A DNA stretch of 64,000 nt from Rachycentron canadum (Eukaryota; Chordata; Actinopteri; Carangiformes; Rachycentridae): contig CM076648.1 of assembly GCA_038496675.1 (NCBI GenBank), forward strand, positions 14,752,870 through 14,816,869, given 5' to 3'. The notes under the pieces are model-generated. The model made no database searches, had not been told where the DNA came from, and was given only the letters and a program-made list of their open reading frames with translations. The translations under genes were made by a program, and so were the position numbers. The stretch's first letter is position 1. Each line of letters starts with the position of its first letter. This document shows positions 1-12,027 of the stretch, piece by piece.

Positions 1-1879
1 TAATGTGATAATTGATTATATACAATACGTTTCAACTCAGACACAATTACCCAACTATGGTTTGTGACTAAATTCATATTCAGAAACTGTTAGATTTAGT
101 GTTCCTGTCTTTCTGAAATGGGACATGATGTGCACCAGCCATCATCCATCTGCTCGCTATGCGATTTTTTTTATACCACAATGATTTACATTTTTTTGAT
201 TTTGCACAATTTGCTAATTTTTTATTTTTTTATTTTTATTCAACACTTAGTAATACAAAAACTAGTAGGGAAGGGAACTAGAGGATATGATATCATAGGA
301 TGAATATATAAATAAAATAGGGGGTGGGGGTTTATGTCAACAAATACATATAAATATATAAATGGACCTGTCATTCAAGGCAGGCATGAGTTGGCATTAG
401 ATTTTTCAGGGTGGCGCTTTAAACAGGTAACAATAACTCTGCAGCTGGAAAGAAAACTTAACATACTTTTGGCGATTCTCACCTCGTAAATGTTGAGACC
501 TATAAACCTTAAATTTATGTAAACACCTGCAGCTGACATAATTCAACAGGTCTGACACACTGCAGGCTGGTGTTACAGGTGTGGATTAATGTTAACAAAA
601 CTGTATCATAAAATCAACTGTAACGAAAGAAATGCATCTGTGTTTATCTGGTGGAGTTTGTGCTGCACCACTGGCAACTTCAAGACACTGCAGCAGATTA
701 AGATTAACTGAAGATTTACAATCACTAAGACTTTTTATTTTATTTTAACAGGGATAAACTCAGAAAAAACCCCCAATGCATTTCTTTTTATACCAAAGCA
801 CAAACAGCATACTTCCTGCTAATTTCCCCCAAAGGCCTGATTCCACCAGACTACAGACCTGAATCTCTTTAACTGGATGAATCTGGCTTGGCCCATTTTT
901 TTTCATTAAATGATAAAAAAAAAAAAAAAAAAACAAAAAAAAAAAACAGAAACTCACGTTATCTGTCATGACACCTGTCACATACAATACTTCATTATGT
1001 GTCACTTGACAGATATTGACATCATGTTCTTGTCCTCATTTCCAGTGAAAGAGTTTTTGCATGAATTGCTTCATGAATCAAACGTTGTTAATTAGGTCAA
1101 AATAAAATCTTTTTAAGGATTATAATGTAATGTAATAACTCAAGTGAATTGAGTTCAAATGACTGAATGTACCATTGCACAATATTTTGTTATTCACCTT
1201 TTACACTAGTTTTTGTGTGTGCATATGTAGACCAATGTTTTTCACATCTACAGCTGATGCTTCAATGATGTCACACATTGTGTTTGTTCAGGAAAATTAG
1301 CAATGTGGTTACAATTGGCAAATAGGAATTAAAATGTATTATGCTTTGCTTTCCCTTTTGTATAGACGTATATGACAAAGGCCTGTTTTCCCCTTCAAAT
1401 TGCGGTTCCCTTTTCTTTCTGTAGGGCTATGGCCAAGAGAGTGTCCAGAGAAATGTCAGAATGCAGACAGGTTGTTATCATCAATGTCCTTATCTTCCCT
1501 GTGCAGGTGCACCAGCACAACGAAAACAGCCTGCACATCCCGCCAGTCAGGGTTTTATGGCCTGCTGCAGCAGCCATGTAACTCTATCAGGTGATCAACT
1601 TAAAATATACAAAGAGCACATTTTGTATATCCCAAGGTACACTGAAAATAACACAATCATTGGTTTATTAACTACAAAAGGGAAGCTAAAGTAATATAGA
1701 AATAGTCAAAATGAAAATGGAAATTTTGTGCAGTGTTTGTAGTACCTGGTAGTTCCTTTTATGACTAAATAGCCATATAGACTAAATAAAGGATGTTCTA
1801 TTTTTCACCATTTTGGCTCTACTCTAAAACACCGGATTTAAAATGAAACATTTACTATAAAATTGCCAATATTGTCAGT
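1..1879. other. Non-coding AT-rich flank
   Basis: No recognisable protein-coding gene or RNA gene is seen. The stretch is AT-rich and includes an A-rich run near 914-946. The short open frames here are low-complexity or chance-length. The only part that departs from the background is a higher-GC block at 1425-1590, which is bounded by splice-like signals and is discussed as a finding. Confidence 0.7.
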
Positions 1880-2395
1880 GTTGGGTGAACGTCCCATATT
1901 TGTGATACATGCCTCAAAGATTCCCTGTTACGATAGAGGTGAGTGGAATTTTGTTTTCAGTGCTAAGACCATATATCAGAGTTTGGCTGTAGCCTAGCAT
2001 AGCTTTTGAGCTCTGTGGCGCTTTGAACAAAATGCTAATGTCCCCATACTAACGTGCTAACAATGACAATGGTAACAGGCTGATGTTCAGCAGGTATAAT
2101 TTTACCATATTACCCATTTTAGATTAATGTGTTAGCATGTTATTAATTGCAAATTAACACACTAAAGGTTCTCTCAATGTCTGTAATTATGGTTACAAAT
2201 GAAAACACTGGATAAAACAAAAAACCTACAATATAGTGATCAATAAAAACCTCTCAAGTAACCTCACAATTCGTTCAGGGTATGTGAATGACTAAATTAA
2301 ATTTATAATATTCATCCTCTGGGGACCAATAATGTATGTATACGATTTCAATTACTATCTATCCAATAAATGATATTTCAGCCAGGACCAAAACC
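1880..2395 (+). repeat. Teleost 'gctaac' interspersed repeat, copy 1
   Basis: This diverged repeat shares ordered blocks with the copies near 15.1 kb and 39 kb. The blocks are a 'gagctctgtggcgctttga' stretch, runs of gctaac/gttagcat, 'agcaggtataat', a 'cctctggggaccaa' block and a terminal 'atttcagccaggaccaaa' block. The same order of motifs occurs in a repeat I recall as widespread in teleost genomes; its transposon class was not determined. It carries no ORF. Edges are approximate. Confidence 0.7.
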
Positions 2396-5210
2396 ACACA
2401 GTGAATAATTTTCACAATGCCTATTTAGCATAATTTTAATATTAAGTATAGTCAGTATAAAACATTGTGTTGGGGGCCACATGTTGCTGTTGCTGTTACT
2501 GTTGATGTTGCACCAAGAACAAAATTCCATTCACTTCAATTTCAGACATGAGTATTTCGAGACCCAGGAAAGTAAAACCAAAAGTGTTTGTATGACTAGA
2601 GGTGCTGTCTAGAGGTATATGACAAAATATTATTTTTTTTATTATTTTCATCTTTATTTGTAATATTTCTTAATATCAATCTAATTAAAAAAACAAAAAG
2701 GGCAAGTAAGTTCTTATAAAAGAGAAATGTAAAGAACTTCTATTGAGCCAGCAAAGGGCTAAGGAACTCCACTTATATTTTAAGCTTCCAAATCAAAGCA
2801 TCATCATTTGTAAAAGAGATCAAGCACTGTTTCTGCATTAAAATTTAATTCAAACTTAATACAGGAAATGATGGGACCCTTTTTTCTTCTAAAGGTTTGT
2901 TTAATCTTCACACACATGCCAAATAAAATCTCTTTGATCCTGTTCTCCCCTTTAATCAGGGTACATGCTCTCATGCCCCCCTCCCTTTTCTGTCTCTCAT
3001 TCAGACTTGTTCCTCCTCAGCTCGTCTGTCTCCTTGTACTGGTTTCATTTCTGTTGACAAAGCATTACAGAGCCCCTACGTCTTGTCTTCCCTAATTGGT
3101 CCACGTGGACTAATTTAGCATCTAATTACCACACTAGTTTTCATGCCTCTGAATTTTCAGGGTCGTGTTTTGCCTTTAGAAAACTTTCCTCCTTCTCAAG
3201 GCTATGTCGTTGCTCACATTTCACTGAACCATATGAATAATTGTCTATCGTAATAGGTATAAATAAAAGTGAAAAAACAACAATGGCCATGACTTGGAAA
3301 CAAGACCTAAATACACATACAAGCAGCAACATGGAGGTTACAAGAGAACTAGAGCATTTTAGATTGATGGCCACTGAGTTATGGCCAGTTGTCCTAAAGA
3401 TTTTTCTCTTCATCAGAAATGTAATGATGATTAAAACTTATTATCATTATTAGTCTGAACCCTTTCCTTGCAAGTCATATTAACTTTTAAACTATTTCTG
3501 TAGCATGTTCTTGCAGTACAGGAGCCCGCAGTTTCAGGAACATAGTCTTGGACTGCATTTACAGAAGCTGCTTTTGGAGAACTCTAGTTTTCTGTGGCAC
3601 TGTCACCTGCCAAGTCATATAGACTGAAATGTGGATGGTTCCATAGCCTGATCCATCAAAATGTAGTCCACAGACACTGCTAATGCATAAAAAACACAGT
3701 ATTGCAATGAGGTAGTTGTTTATCCTTCTGACTGGCTAATTGTGATTTTTGATAGGTTAGCATCATATTTCGTATTGGTAAAGGGCAGCTGTGTGAATCT
3801 TAGAGATTATAGTTTTTGCCATCACTGTCACAGGTTATAGTTAGCAAAACACTATTTTATTTGACATCTCCTGTTCAAGATACAGTCCTTTTAAAAAAAT
3901 GAGAACATTTAGCCCTGTCCTCAGTCAGGAAGTTGATTGTGCAACAGGTAGATTAAGATTTATAGTGATTTGTCCCTTCTTTCATATGACCATTAGCATT
4001 TATTATCTAATGAGACATTTCACGTGATTTAATCAAGATTTTTCCTCAGACTTTTAGACTGGCAGAGACACCCCTCAAGTCACCGAGGGTTCCCTATATC
4101 ACTCCAGAAATTCTTTCCAGAGTCAAAGCGGTGAGATAGAAGGAAATCATGCCAGGGGCAGAGTCAGGACCTTTCTTTGTGACAGTATGATACATGATGT
4201 AAACACTGTATTCTGTACAGAATTGTTTAATTAAGCATTTTCTACTCTTCAGAGGAAAACGCTGATTTTATTATTCCAAGTGAGCACCTGGCAAGGGACA
4301 GTTACATCAAAAGAGTGCCCATTCAAAGACAAAAAGAAAGCTATCCAAAGACTTTAATGGAAAGTAAACATAGGAGCTCTGACAAAACCTGGATAATAAA
4401 GTACCAGTGGTTAGAGTACAAGAAAACAACAGATGCAGCTTTTTTGTTTTCCCTGAAGAGTGTCTGGCTTTACTAGAAAATTATTACAGGATGTTCTTTG
4501 TTCAAGGATTTAGATATTGGAAGTCATCTTTGGAGAAAGGAAAAGATTTTGCCTAACACAATGCAGACCAACATCATATGGACAACTTTCAAAAGTGGCA
4601 GATGCATTTGATGATTACTCTAATTGGTGAATAACTGACAGCCCAGAAAGTCAATCAGATAAAGCAGAAGAAGACAAAAGAAAGTGAGAACACACACGGT
4701 GTGGTCTGCAAGGTAGCAGACATAACCTCCACAGTACAGAGTTTACTCTTTCAAGGCAATGATGAATCAGAGACTTCAAAAAAACAAAGGTCTTTTCAGG
4801 CAAATCACTGATTTGGTTGAAAATTATGATCAAGTTTTTTGTGAACCTGCCAAGTTAAACCCTGAAGGTGTCCCCAGTTCTCTATGTGTTTGTACAGAGT
4901 AAGAATGAGATGATTGTGTGTGCCAATTGAATTAAAGGTAAATAAATTATCCTCTGTGCACTTTGCTACAACTTAAGACCCATATCAAATAAAATAGATG
5001 ATTATAATGATGACTATAAAATGTATTTATGTGTCCATAGAAAAAAAAAATCAGTCAGTGATATCTTTTGTGTCTAGACTGACTGAGCAGACTTTTTTAT
5101 GCCATGTTGTTGACAGCCAGAGGCAAAGGCATTATGTGTTTAGGTCATCTATTGATTCATCCGTATGTATGTGCATATGTTCTATTCTCATGAATGTGAC
5201 ATCTCAGTAG
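2396..5210. other. Non-coding intergenic stretch
   Basis: No gene is recognised. The stretch contains AT-rich sequence and short chance ORFs. A block at about 3,040-3,140 has several TAATT/TAATTA-type homeodomain core sites ('ccctaattggtcc', 'atctaattacc') and could be a conserved regulatory element, but nothing in a single sequence proves this. Confidence 0.6.
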
Positions 5211-5385
5211 CACCTTGAGGAAATTTGCTCAAATTTGGCACAAACAACACTTAGAGTCACGGACGAACTGATTAGATTTTGCCTATTAAAGTCAAAGGTC
5301 AAAGTCACTGTGACCTCACAAAACACATCTTTGGTCATAAGAATTTAAACACCAATTATGACACAACTTAACTTATGGCTCCAAG
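5211..5385 (+). repeat. Fish interspersed repeat fragment ('gtgacctcacaaaacac' type)
   Basis: The segment carries the ordered motifs 'aaatttgctcaaatttggca', 'gaactgattagattttg', 'aaggtcaaagtcactgtgac' and 'ctcacaaaacac'. I recognise this order from a repeat common in teleost genomes. It is truncated and diverged and has no coding capacity. The family name is not assigned. Confidence 0.65.
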
Positions 5386-7424
5386 GATAAAATTAAGTTA
5401 CATTTTATATCAATGCTCCCCTTAAAATTTATAACAAGCTCTCTTTTTCAAGAAAAGTAGCAGCTCCAGAAGCTTGTTAGTATCAAAATCTCTATTAAAT
5501 ACACAGTATTTATCCTAAAGAATTTCTTACTGTGTTGGAGTTTTGAGCTCCCATGACGCCATTGCTCTCAGGCGATAATTTGTTTTTGATCATATACACA
5601 TAATGTGCATAGGTGGCAAGATTTCAACTGCCCCCCTGCCCCCTTCTCCCCTGTTCAATCCTGCCTAAACTCATAACAGTAACACAAAGTGGTTACAATA
5701 TGGTGAGCCTATCTTTATGTATTCACTGAGCCTACTGGATTCAGACAATCTCAATGTACAGTCTTCACTTAGAAAACAAGCCTAAAGTTACTAATGTAAC
5801 TACCTGGAGAGGAATAGATAAAATTCTGCTGGCTTTGATCAGCATTGATGTAAACTGATACTCTGCTAAAAATACTAATTTTCACTCCCTCTCCGGCTGT
5901 AACGTTTCTCGGAGCACAGACACAGACCTGTCAAGTGCCCAGCAAGGTGCTGTCAAACCAGTAACACTGCATCTCTGTTGTGTTCTAGCATGAGAGAGTG
6001 AGCTAGAGCCTCAATATATATGTTTTAAAAAGAAAATCATTGATCGAAGCATCTCATACGGAGACTTCGACTCATATAACCAGGGCTGAGAGATGGGATA
6101 GATAAGTCTGTCCAAACAGACAGGCAAATTTGACAGTGAAACAGAAGTCAGTCATTTTTTTTAGCATGTTTACACAGTGGTGGAAAGCTATGATGCTAGA
6201 TGGGACCTGTATCGTAACTTCTAGCCCCGCAGGAAGCTGTTCTTTGGCCTCTTTGACTGAGGGCAGACGAGCTCCTGCACTGACTCATGTAGCATCTAGT
6301 GTCACAAAGTGGTATTACTGGGCTAGCTGATTAGATTGCTTGGTTCAGTAAATATTTCTGAAATACAATTGATAGAGGTCTTGGTCATGACATCTGTTGC
6401 TCCTCCACACTGCTGATAGCGTTCATTTTCGATTACATCTCTGGCTAAATCTTACACATTGCACCATTAAACATCTGCAAACCCTCTGAATTACACACTA
6501 AAAACATGAAAAACATTTTGCAAAGATAATATGTGAAAGACATATTTGTGCTAACTTTAATTTTACTGTTAAATAGACAAAGATGAAACCCGGAGATATC
6601 TGTGAAAATCACTCCAGACACCCTTTGCCCAAACACTAAATTTCGATTTATATTGTGTCTGTCCCTTACAGTGTATTCAGGTCTTGCTATACTGTTACAA
6701 GTTTGTTCACTTTATAAAATTACTTTTCCTCAAGGAGAGCCAGGAGGTGTATGCCTCCCAGCAGCACCTGGGAGCAAAGAGTTATGCTATGAATTCATCA
6801 ACTGATGATAAGGAGGAAAATATTATGGAGGACTGAAGAAATTAGATCTTATTTGTGCCTGAGCGAGAACTTATTTTCTTCTCGTCTGAACGAGTGGATG
6901 TACGCATGTGAATCCCACATTTCTGTGAATGAAAAGAGGGCAGAGCAGGCAGGTTTGCTTTAGCTTCTAGGGTCTATTGAAACTGGTCTATTGAAGACCA
7001 TGGTTAAGAGACAGACAAATAGATGGAGGGCACGAACTGACAGAGACGTGAAAACAAAGCACCATGCAAGAAATGTGGATAAGCTGAACTTAAGCCTGAA
7101 GTTATTTCTTTTGTAATAGAGTCAGAGCTTCAAATGTTTTAGCATTAAATTCAAGTAGCAGAGCAAAGCATCCTTTTTTTTTTTTTTAACATATATTCTT
7201 TAAAAAGACTCTGAAGGTTGCTCAATAACAACTTTCCATTATTATTATTCAGAATTTTTAATTATTTTAATTAATTATGTTCATTTATTTGGACTCTTCA
7301 AACCATCTGGAGGAAAAATATTGCACAATAAAAAAAAAGATTTTTAATCTGTTTCTCAAGTTGCAACTTTGTTTCCAATTGCTAAAATGAAATTTATCTT
7401 TGCTTTTTTTTTCTTTTTTTTTTC
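5386..7424. other. Non-coding intergenic stretch
   Basis: No supported gene is seen. The stretch contains a C-rich block near 5,630-5,660, a T-rich run near 7,171-7,187 and AT-rich DNA at 7,240-7,300. Open frames here are short, and none shows a recognisable domain. Confidence 0.6.
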
Positions 7425-7735
7425 AATAGAACCATCAGTAAATGATTTCTGGCAGAGAACGAGCCAACAACCTGTGGAAGAGGGAGTTCATGCGAAGAAG
7501 AAACTCTCCAGAAGCCCAGTGCCAGCAACAGCAGGCAAAACCCTTAGATGGGACCCGTAAGGCACAAGAAAGAAAGAGAGGCCGGACCAGGAACACCTGG
7601 CACAGGGACCTCGAGACGCACATCAAGCAGAGCGAGCTGACATGGAAACAGCTGGAGAGGCCAGGACAGAAGACTCTGGCAGACTGTGGTCAATGGCTAT
7701 GCTCCATGAAGGGGAGTGACAGACATTAAGTCCAA
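7425..7735 (+). mobile_element. Decayed LINE (non-LTR retrotransposon) C-terminal fragment
   Basis: Two overlapping forward frames together resemble the extreme C-terminus of a fish non-LTR retrotransposon polyprotein. One frame ends with 'KTLRWDP' (stop after 7,557). The other frame, open through about 7,729, continues with 'RKRGRTRNTWHRDLE' followed by 'ELTWKQLERPGQ'. This matches the family pattern 'ALRWxPxGKRKRGRPxxTWRRDLE...TWxQLERxAQDRxxW'. The reading frame changes between about 7,550 and 7,575, so the copy is a broken pseudogene. No endonuclease or reverse transcriptase core is present, as expected for a 5'-truncated insertion. A T-rich tract followed by 'caatag' precedes it and could be mistaken for a splice acceptor. 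The exact clade (RTE, L2 or other) is not determined. Confidence 0.75.
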
Positions 7736-9478
7736 CACAAGCAAAGTATCGCTTATCATATGATTTTAAATGATAGTAAGTGACTATTTGTTTGTAATTT
7801 GTTTGATTTGGGGGAAAAAAGGACCATGGTAAATGTCAGAAACATTTGTATTCATTTATTCACTTTAGATTTGGATGATTTGTTTATTCAAAAATTGGGT
7901 GCTTAGCTCTTGATTGTAATGGCGGCACTGCACATGAGAGACACAAACTGGAACTAGATTTGGACCAGTGTGGAAAGAGAAGATTGCCTAAAGTGGTTCA
8001 GTAAAAGAAGACCAGAAGATTAATTTGTGTAGAGTATGAGTGTGTTTGTAATGTTTGTATGGACCTGGGAAAACTGTGAGTCCATTAAAACTCGTGCTGC
8101 CATAGGGTGACATTATGTTATGCTGATCACATAGTTGTGTCATCTTGGAATTAAAATTTACAGCAAGCATTCACACTTATTTTTGGCCTTTTAATAACGA
8201 CCATATCATTATATAGTCGAAGCCAAACAGGCTTATGTTTTATGTGGGCTTTAAGATTTTCAGCACCATACTTACTTGACAATTACCTTAATTACGCCTA
8301 CAGTTCAAGTTTGTCTGAGAGAGTGAAAAGATTAGTGCCAGGGAAATGTGAGTGTAGGTGGAAGTGGTGTTGTGAATATTTGGAGAAAGTGGGGCATCTA
8401 AGGCCAGCAAGACCAGCATTTTCGGATTCATCCACTCTGGGGAGCATTTTTCAAAACGCAACAGCAATGTGTGTGGAAAAAAAAAAACATTGGCCAAGTG
8501 TGGACATGGCCTGAGGCTGGAGTGTACAGTATATTGTTAACTACAGCTGGATCAAAAAGAACAATATCTGCTCCTGTTATTGGCTCTTGTCCTCACTACT
8601 TGTGGTCATGATTTCCTGCTGAGCAGAAGCCAAACGTCCTCCCTGGAAATTATACAACACTAGACTGGTGGTTAATGGCTATGAAAAAAGGAGCCATTAA
8701 ACAAAACACACTAAAATTAAATTTTCTAACTTTTCTCTAATTTTTCTCTATGAAAAAGAAAATAATTGTTGACTGTGATAGATAATTCTATAATCAATAG
8801 TTAGAAATAGTAACACTATGACAATGGCAGTTTGTGGGCTTTGGGCTGTACAGTGTGTGGAGCTCACAATTCTATGGGAGACGCCATGAGATGAGACATT
8901 TGAAAAGTTCAGTCAGCTGGCAGCGGAGGCAAAAAGTAAAGGTGTGTATGGTGAAGTTTGAACTCTGAGTGTCTAAAGTCAGCTTTGAACTATGGCTTCA
9001 TGTCATTCCTTAAAGATAGATAGCTGTGTAGACTATCTGCAGTGGCTTCAAGTATTCAGTAGCTAGTCTTTAATGTTTCATTATATCTGGGCAATATTTC
9101 CCAATTCCCAAATCCTCCCAATTCCCTCTGTAGGACTGCATAGTGAAATCTTTAGATTTGTGAGACTTGTGCTGACGCTCTACTATGTTTTCTTGCCTGT
9201 GTTCTTGAGGTTGTTACACTGAGAGGTGTATTGTCTGAAGTCTGTGGTTGTGTAAGACTTTCTTAACCGGCCTCTCCTAATTTAACACAGCTCATTATTC
9301 CCTCCATGGTGACCAGTCTTCCCGATTCAGTTCTCACAGTGTGATGTTGCCGTCGTGCCGGACTCTTTCTGAACATGTCAGACTAGTGATGAGCAGTTTT
9401 CTCATGAGGAAGTTAGTGTTGAGCTGTCTGATGGAGTTGTTGGTCAAATCCATGTATTTTCTGTGGCAAGGGGTTTGA
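7736..9478. other. Non-coding intergenic stretch
   Basis: No gene is seen. The open frames are short and unrelated to known domains. The sequence after the LINE remnant may still include its 3' untranslated part, but no tail or target duplication could be identified. Confidence 0.55.
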
Positions 9479-9479
9479 C

Positions 9480-9537
<58 letters not shown>

Positions 9538-9538
9538 N

Positions 9539-9585
<47 letters not shown>
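9479..9585. repeat. (CA)n microsatellite with one unresolved base
   Basis: An almost pure CA dinucleotide array of about 107 bases is interrupted only by a single N at 9,538. Minus-strand translation gives a spurious Cys/Val repeat that is not a protein. The N suggests an assembly or allele ambiguity in the repeat. Confidence 0.97.
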
Positions 9586-9586
<1 letters not shown>

Positions 9587-11531
9587 TTAATCCTGTTTTT
9601 ACCACTAGCTATCAAATTTAGATTAGGTGGTAAGCATGTTGCTTGACTGATGGTCTGCTATTTTCAAAGCAGCCCTTCCTGATGTTCTCTATGGTAACCA
9701 TTTCTCTGAGTCTGTACAAACTTGACTTTGACTATGGCACAAGGGATTGTTACATTATATCATGTGTGCTGATAAATAGCTGGGAAGACTAAACTTGTAC
9801 ATGCATTGCCATGGTAACTGTGCTGCTACTGTAGAGCACCAAGATGTTTTAGCGATTATCATTTTATTGTGAACTCACCTGTTTCAGCTATGGAGCATTA
9901 GCCACTAACTTAACTTAATATTAAGACCAGAAAGAACCTTCTTACCCAAGTGTGGTTTATCAAATGCAGTTTACCAGACAGCATTTTCAGTCTCTAAGAT
10001 TTTCATATCTTTCCTCACAAAAAAAAAGAGTTCTGACTGCCTTGTTAAAACTTTCATCTGCCCCTTCTTGAACTGAAAAAAAAAAAAAAACAACCCGCAG
10101 TCAATGAATATGCAAATTTTAGCCTCTTCTACTTCACTGAGAAGCCCAATCTCAAAGTATGTGCAGTTCAATGGAGGCTTCAAGTTCATGTGAAGCTAAT
10201 ATGATGCTTCATGTTTGAGTTAACCGAATTAAATGTGATGAAGCTTCATATTCGCGTCAGATAAACTTTTCTACACAGAATGATCCCTGTGAATCTTTCC
10301 AACATGTCACTTACGCTGAAAGCACATTGGAAAGGTCTTGTTTTAAGAGTCAATATCAACAGTGGGAGTTATTACAGTTTCAGTGTTTATATGGACAACA
10401 AATGTTTTTATAGACAGTTACAGAAATGGTGAACCTATCCTTTAATGTGAGTACAGAGAAACAACAGATGGATGTGAAAACAGCGATTTAGCATGAAACT
10501 CTTATATATATATATGTTATATAACTCTCCACAGTGAAGGTCAAAAATCTAAATGAATAAGTCAATAAACAAAACACATTTGTAAGTGGAGGGGAACTTT
10601 AAAAACAAGAACAGAGGAGGTCATATCACTGCAGAGGCTCGCCACCTTTTTAACATATGCATTGGTTATAATTTATAATGGATTTGCCTGTGCTATTCTT
10701 TGAATATATGCCCTTAAACTAATTACCATAACCAAAGCATGACCATAAAATAATAAAATAAATGTGCACAAAAAGTTTTAAGCAATCTATGCTTCTCTCA
10801 GTCTGTTGCAGAGTTAACAGCACCACTGAGGGTGGTGAGGCTCCAAAAAAGTGCTTTGTGAAAGGACTTCTCTCAATCAATTATGATAAAGAATCTGAAG
10901 CAAATTATTAATGACTAAAATACAATGCCATTATTATCTTTATTTAGTAGCATGGATTAGAGAGGCTTTCAATTCACTCTTTTGCAGAATGGAATATATA
11001 AAGTCAATCCCCAGTAAAATGTTAATACAGCTAAAAAGACACTACAATATTTTCTAAAAGAAAGACTCTGTAGTCTGGCATTCCTTCAGCCAGTGTCTGC
11101 TTCAAGATGAGTTTAACCGCTTCCAACATACAGTTAATTAATGAGAGTATTAAAAGTTACCCCATGGGGTCCGCTCAGCCATGGGAATGAACTCAACTTG
11201 CTTTTCTTATATGGATTTCGGATAAGAGGAGAGGGGATGTCAGCTCGTCTCTAGCCTACGTAAAAATTCACACACCCCTGTAAAGTTCCCATTAATTTAA
11301 ATGATATTCTCTGTAACTGTGGAGCACATTTGCACAAAGTAAAGCTGTGTTGTAACACTTAGAATCAGTTATTACTATATCAAACCAACTTCACTTAATC
11401 AATACATGTGGGAAATGAACATTATTACAGTGAGTTTTACAAAAAAATTTACCAGCATATTTTTGATAATGCATGCAATCAAAAAAAAAAAAAAATAGGG
11501 TGGGTAAGTGGGTTTACCACTCATTTTAGTT
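9586..11531. other. Non-coding intergenic stretch
   Basis: No gene is recognised. Present are an A-rich run at 10,077-10,091, a short TA run at 10,503-10,515 and AT-rich single-copy-looking DNA. Confidence 0.6.
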
Positions 11532-11590
11532 GGATAGATCGATAGATACTTTATTTATCCAAAGGGAAATTAAGGCATCCAGAAGCTTAA
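11532..11590 (+). repeat. Fish retroposon 3'-end-like fragment
   Basis: GATA-type repeats run into 'atactttatttatccaaagg' and then 'gaaattaaggcatccag'. This resembles the 'TACTTTATTGATCC...AGGGAAATT' terminus that I recall at the end of many teleost retroposon copies. The fragment is short and its parent family is not assigned. Confidence 0.55.
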
Positions 11591-11971
11591 AACCAGGTCT
11601 CATTTCACAAAGGTTTCTGACTTTAGCATGATGGCTTTGGGATTTTGTACATGACTAAAACTTCCATAGTTTGACAGTAAAATAGAGAGGGAGGGGGTAA
11701 GGGGATTAAAAGTGATGCATGTTAACTCCAGTGATCAAGACAGTTTTGTTGAATTGTTTTTTTCCCCTTTATATGCACGCAACATCTCCGAAATTGAAAA
11801 TGCAAAGCTTAATACTTCTGTGTGTTTTTTAATGGAACTCCATCCTCAGTCCAGGAAGACTCTTGACTTCATCTCCATTTTCTCTTTTCCCACCAATCTA
11901 GTAATTTAAATGCTTTTCTTGTTTACTCCCTGGTGTTGCCTAGCAAACTCATAGCCACACACATCTGTGAT

Positions 11972-11978
<7 letters not shown>

Positions 11979-12025
<47 letters not shown>
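11979..12025. repeat. (CA)n microsatellite
   Basis: A pure CA array embedded in AT-rich DNA. The His/Thr ORF across it is an artefact of the repeat. Confidence 0.95.

Positions 12026-12027
<2 letters not shown>

Noticed and set aside
7369..7560. Possible cellular exon after a strong pyrimidine tract at 7.4 kb
   Set aside because: The encoded words match a LINE C-terminus that continues in another frame, so it is better explained as a retrotransposon remnant.
9334..9615. Cys/Val-repeat protein on the minus strand
   Set aside because: It is a translation of the (CA)n microsatellite. The same applies to the frames at about 33,700-33,950 and 56,260-56,620.
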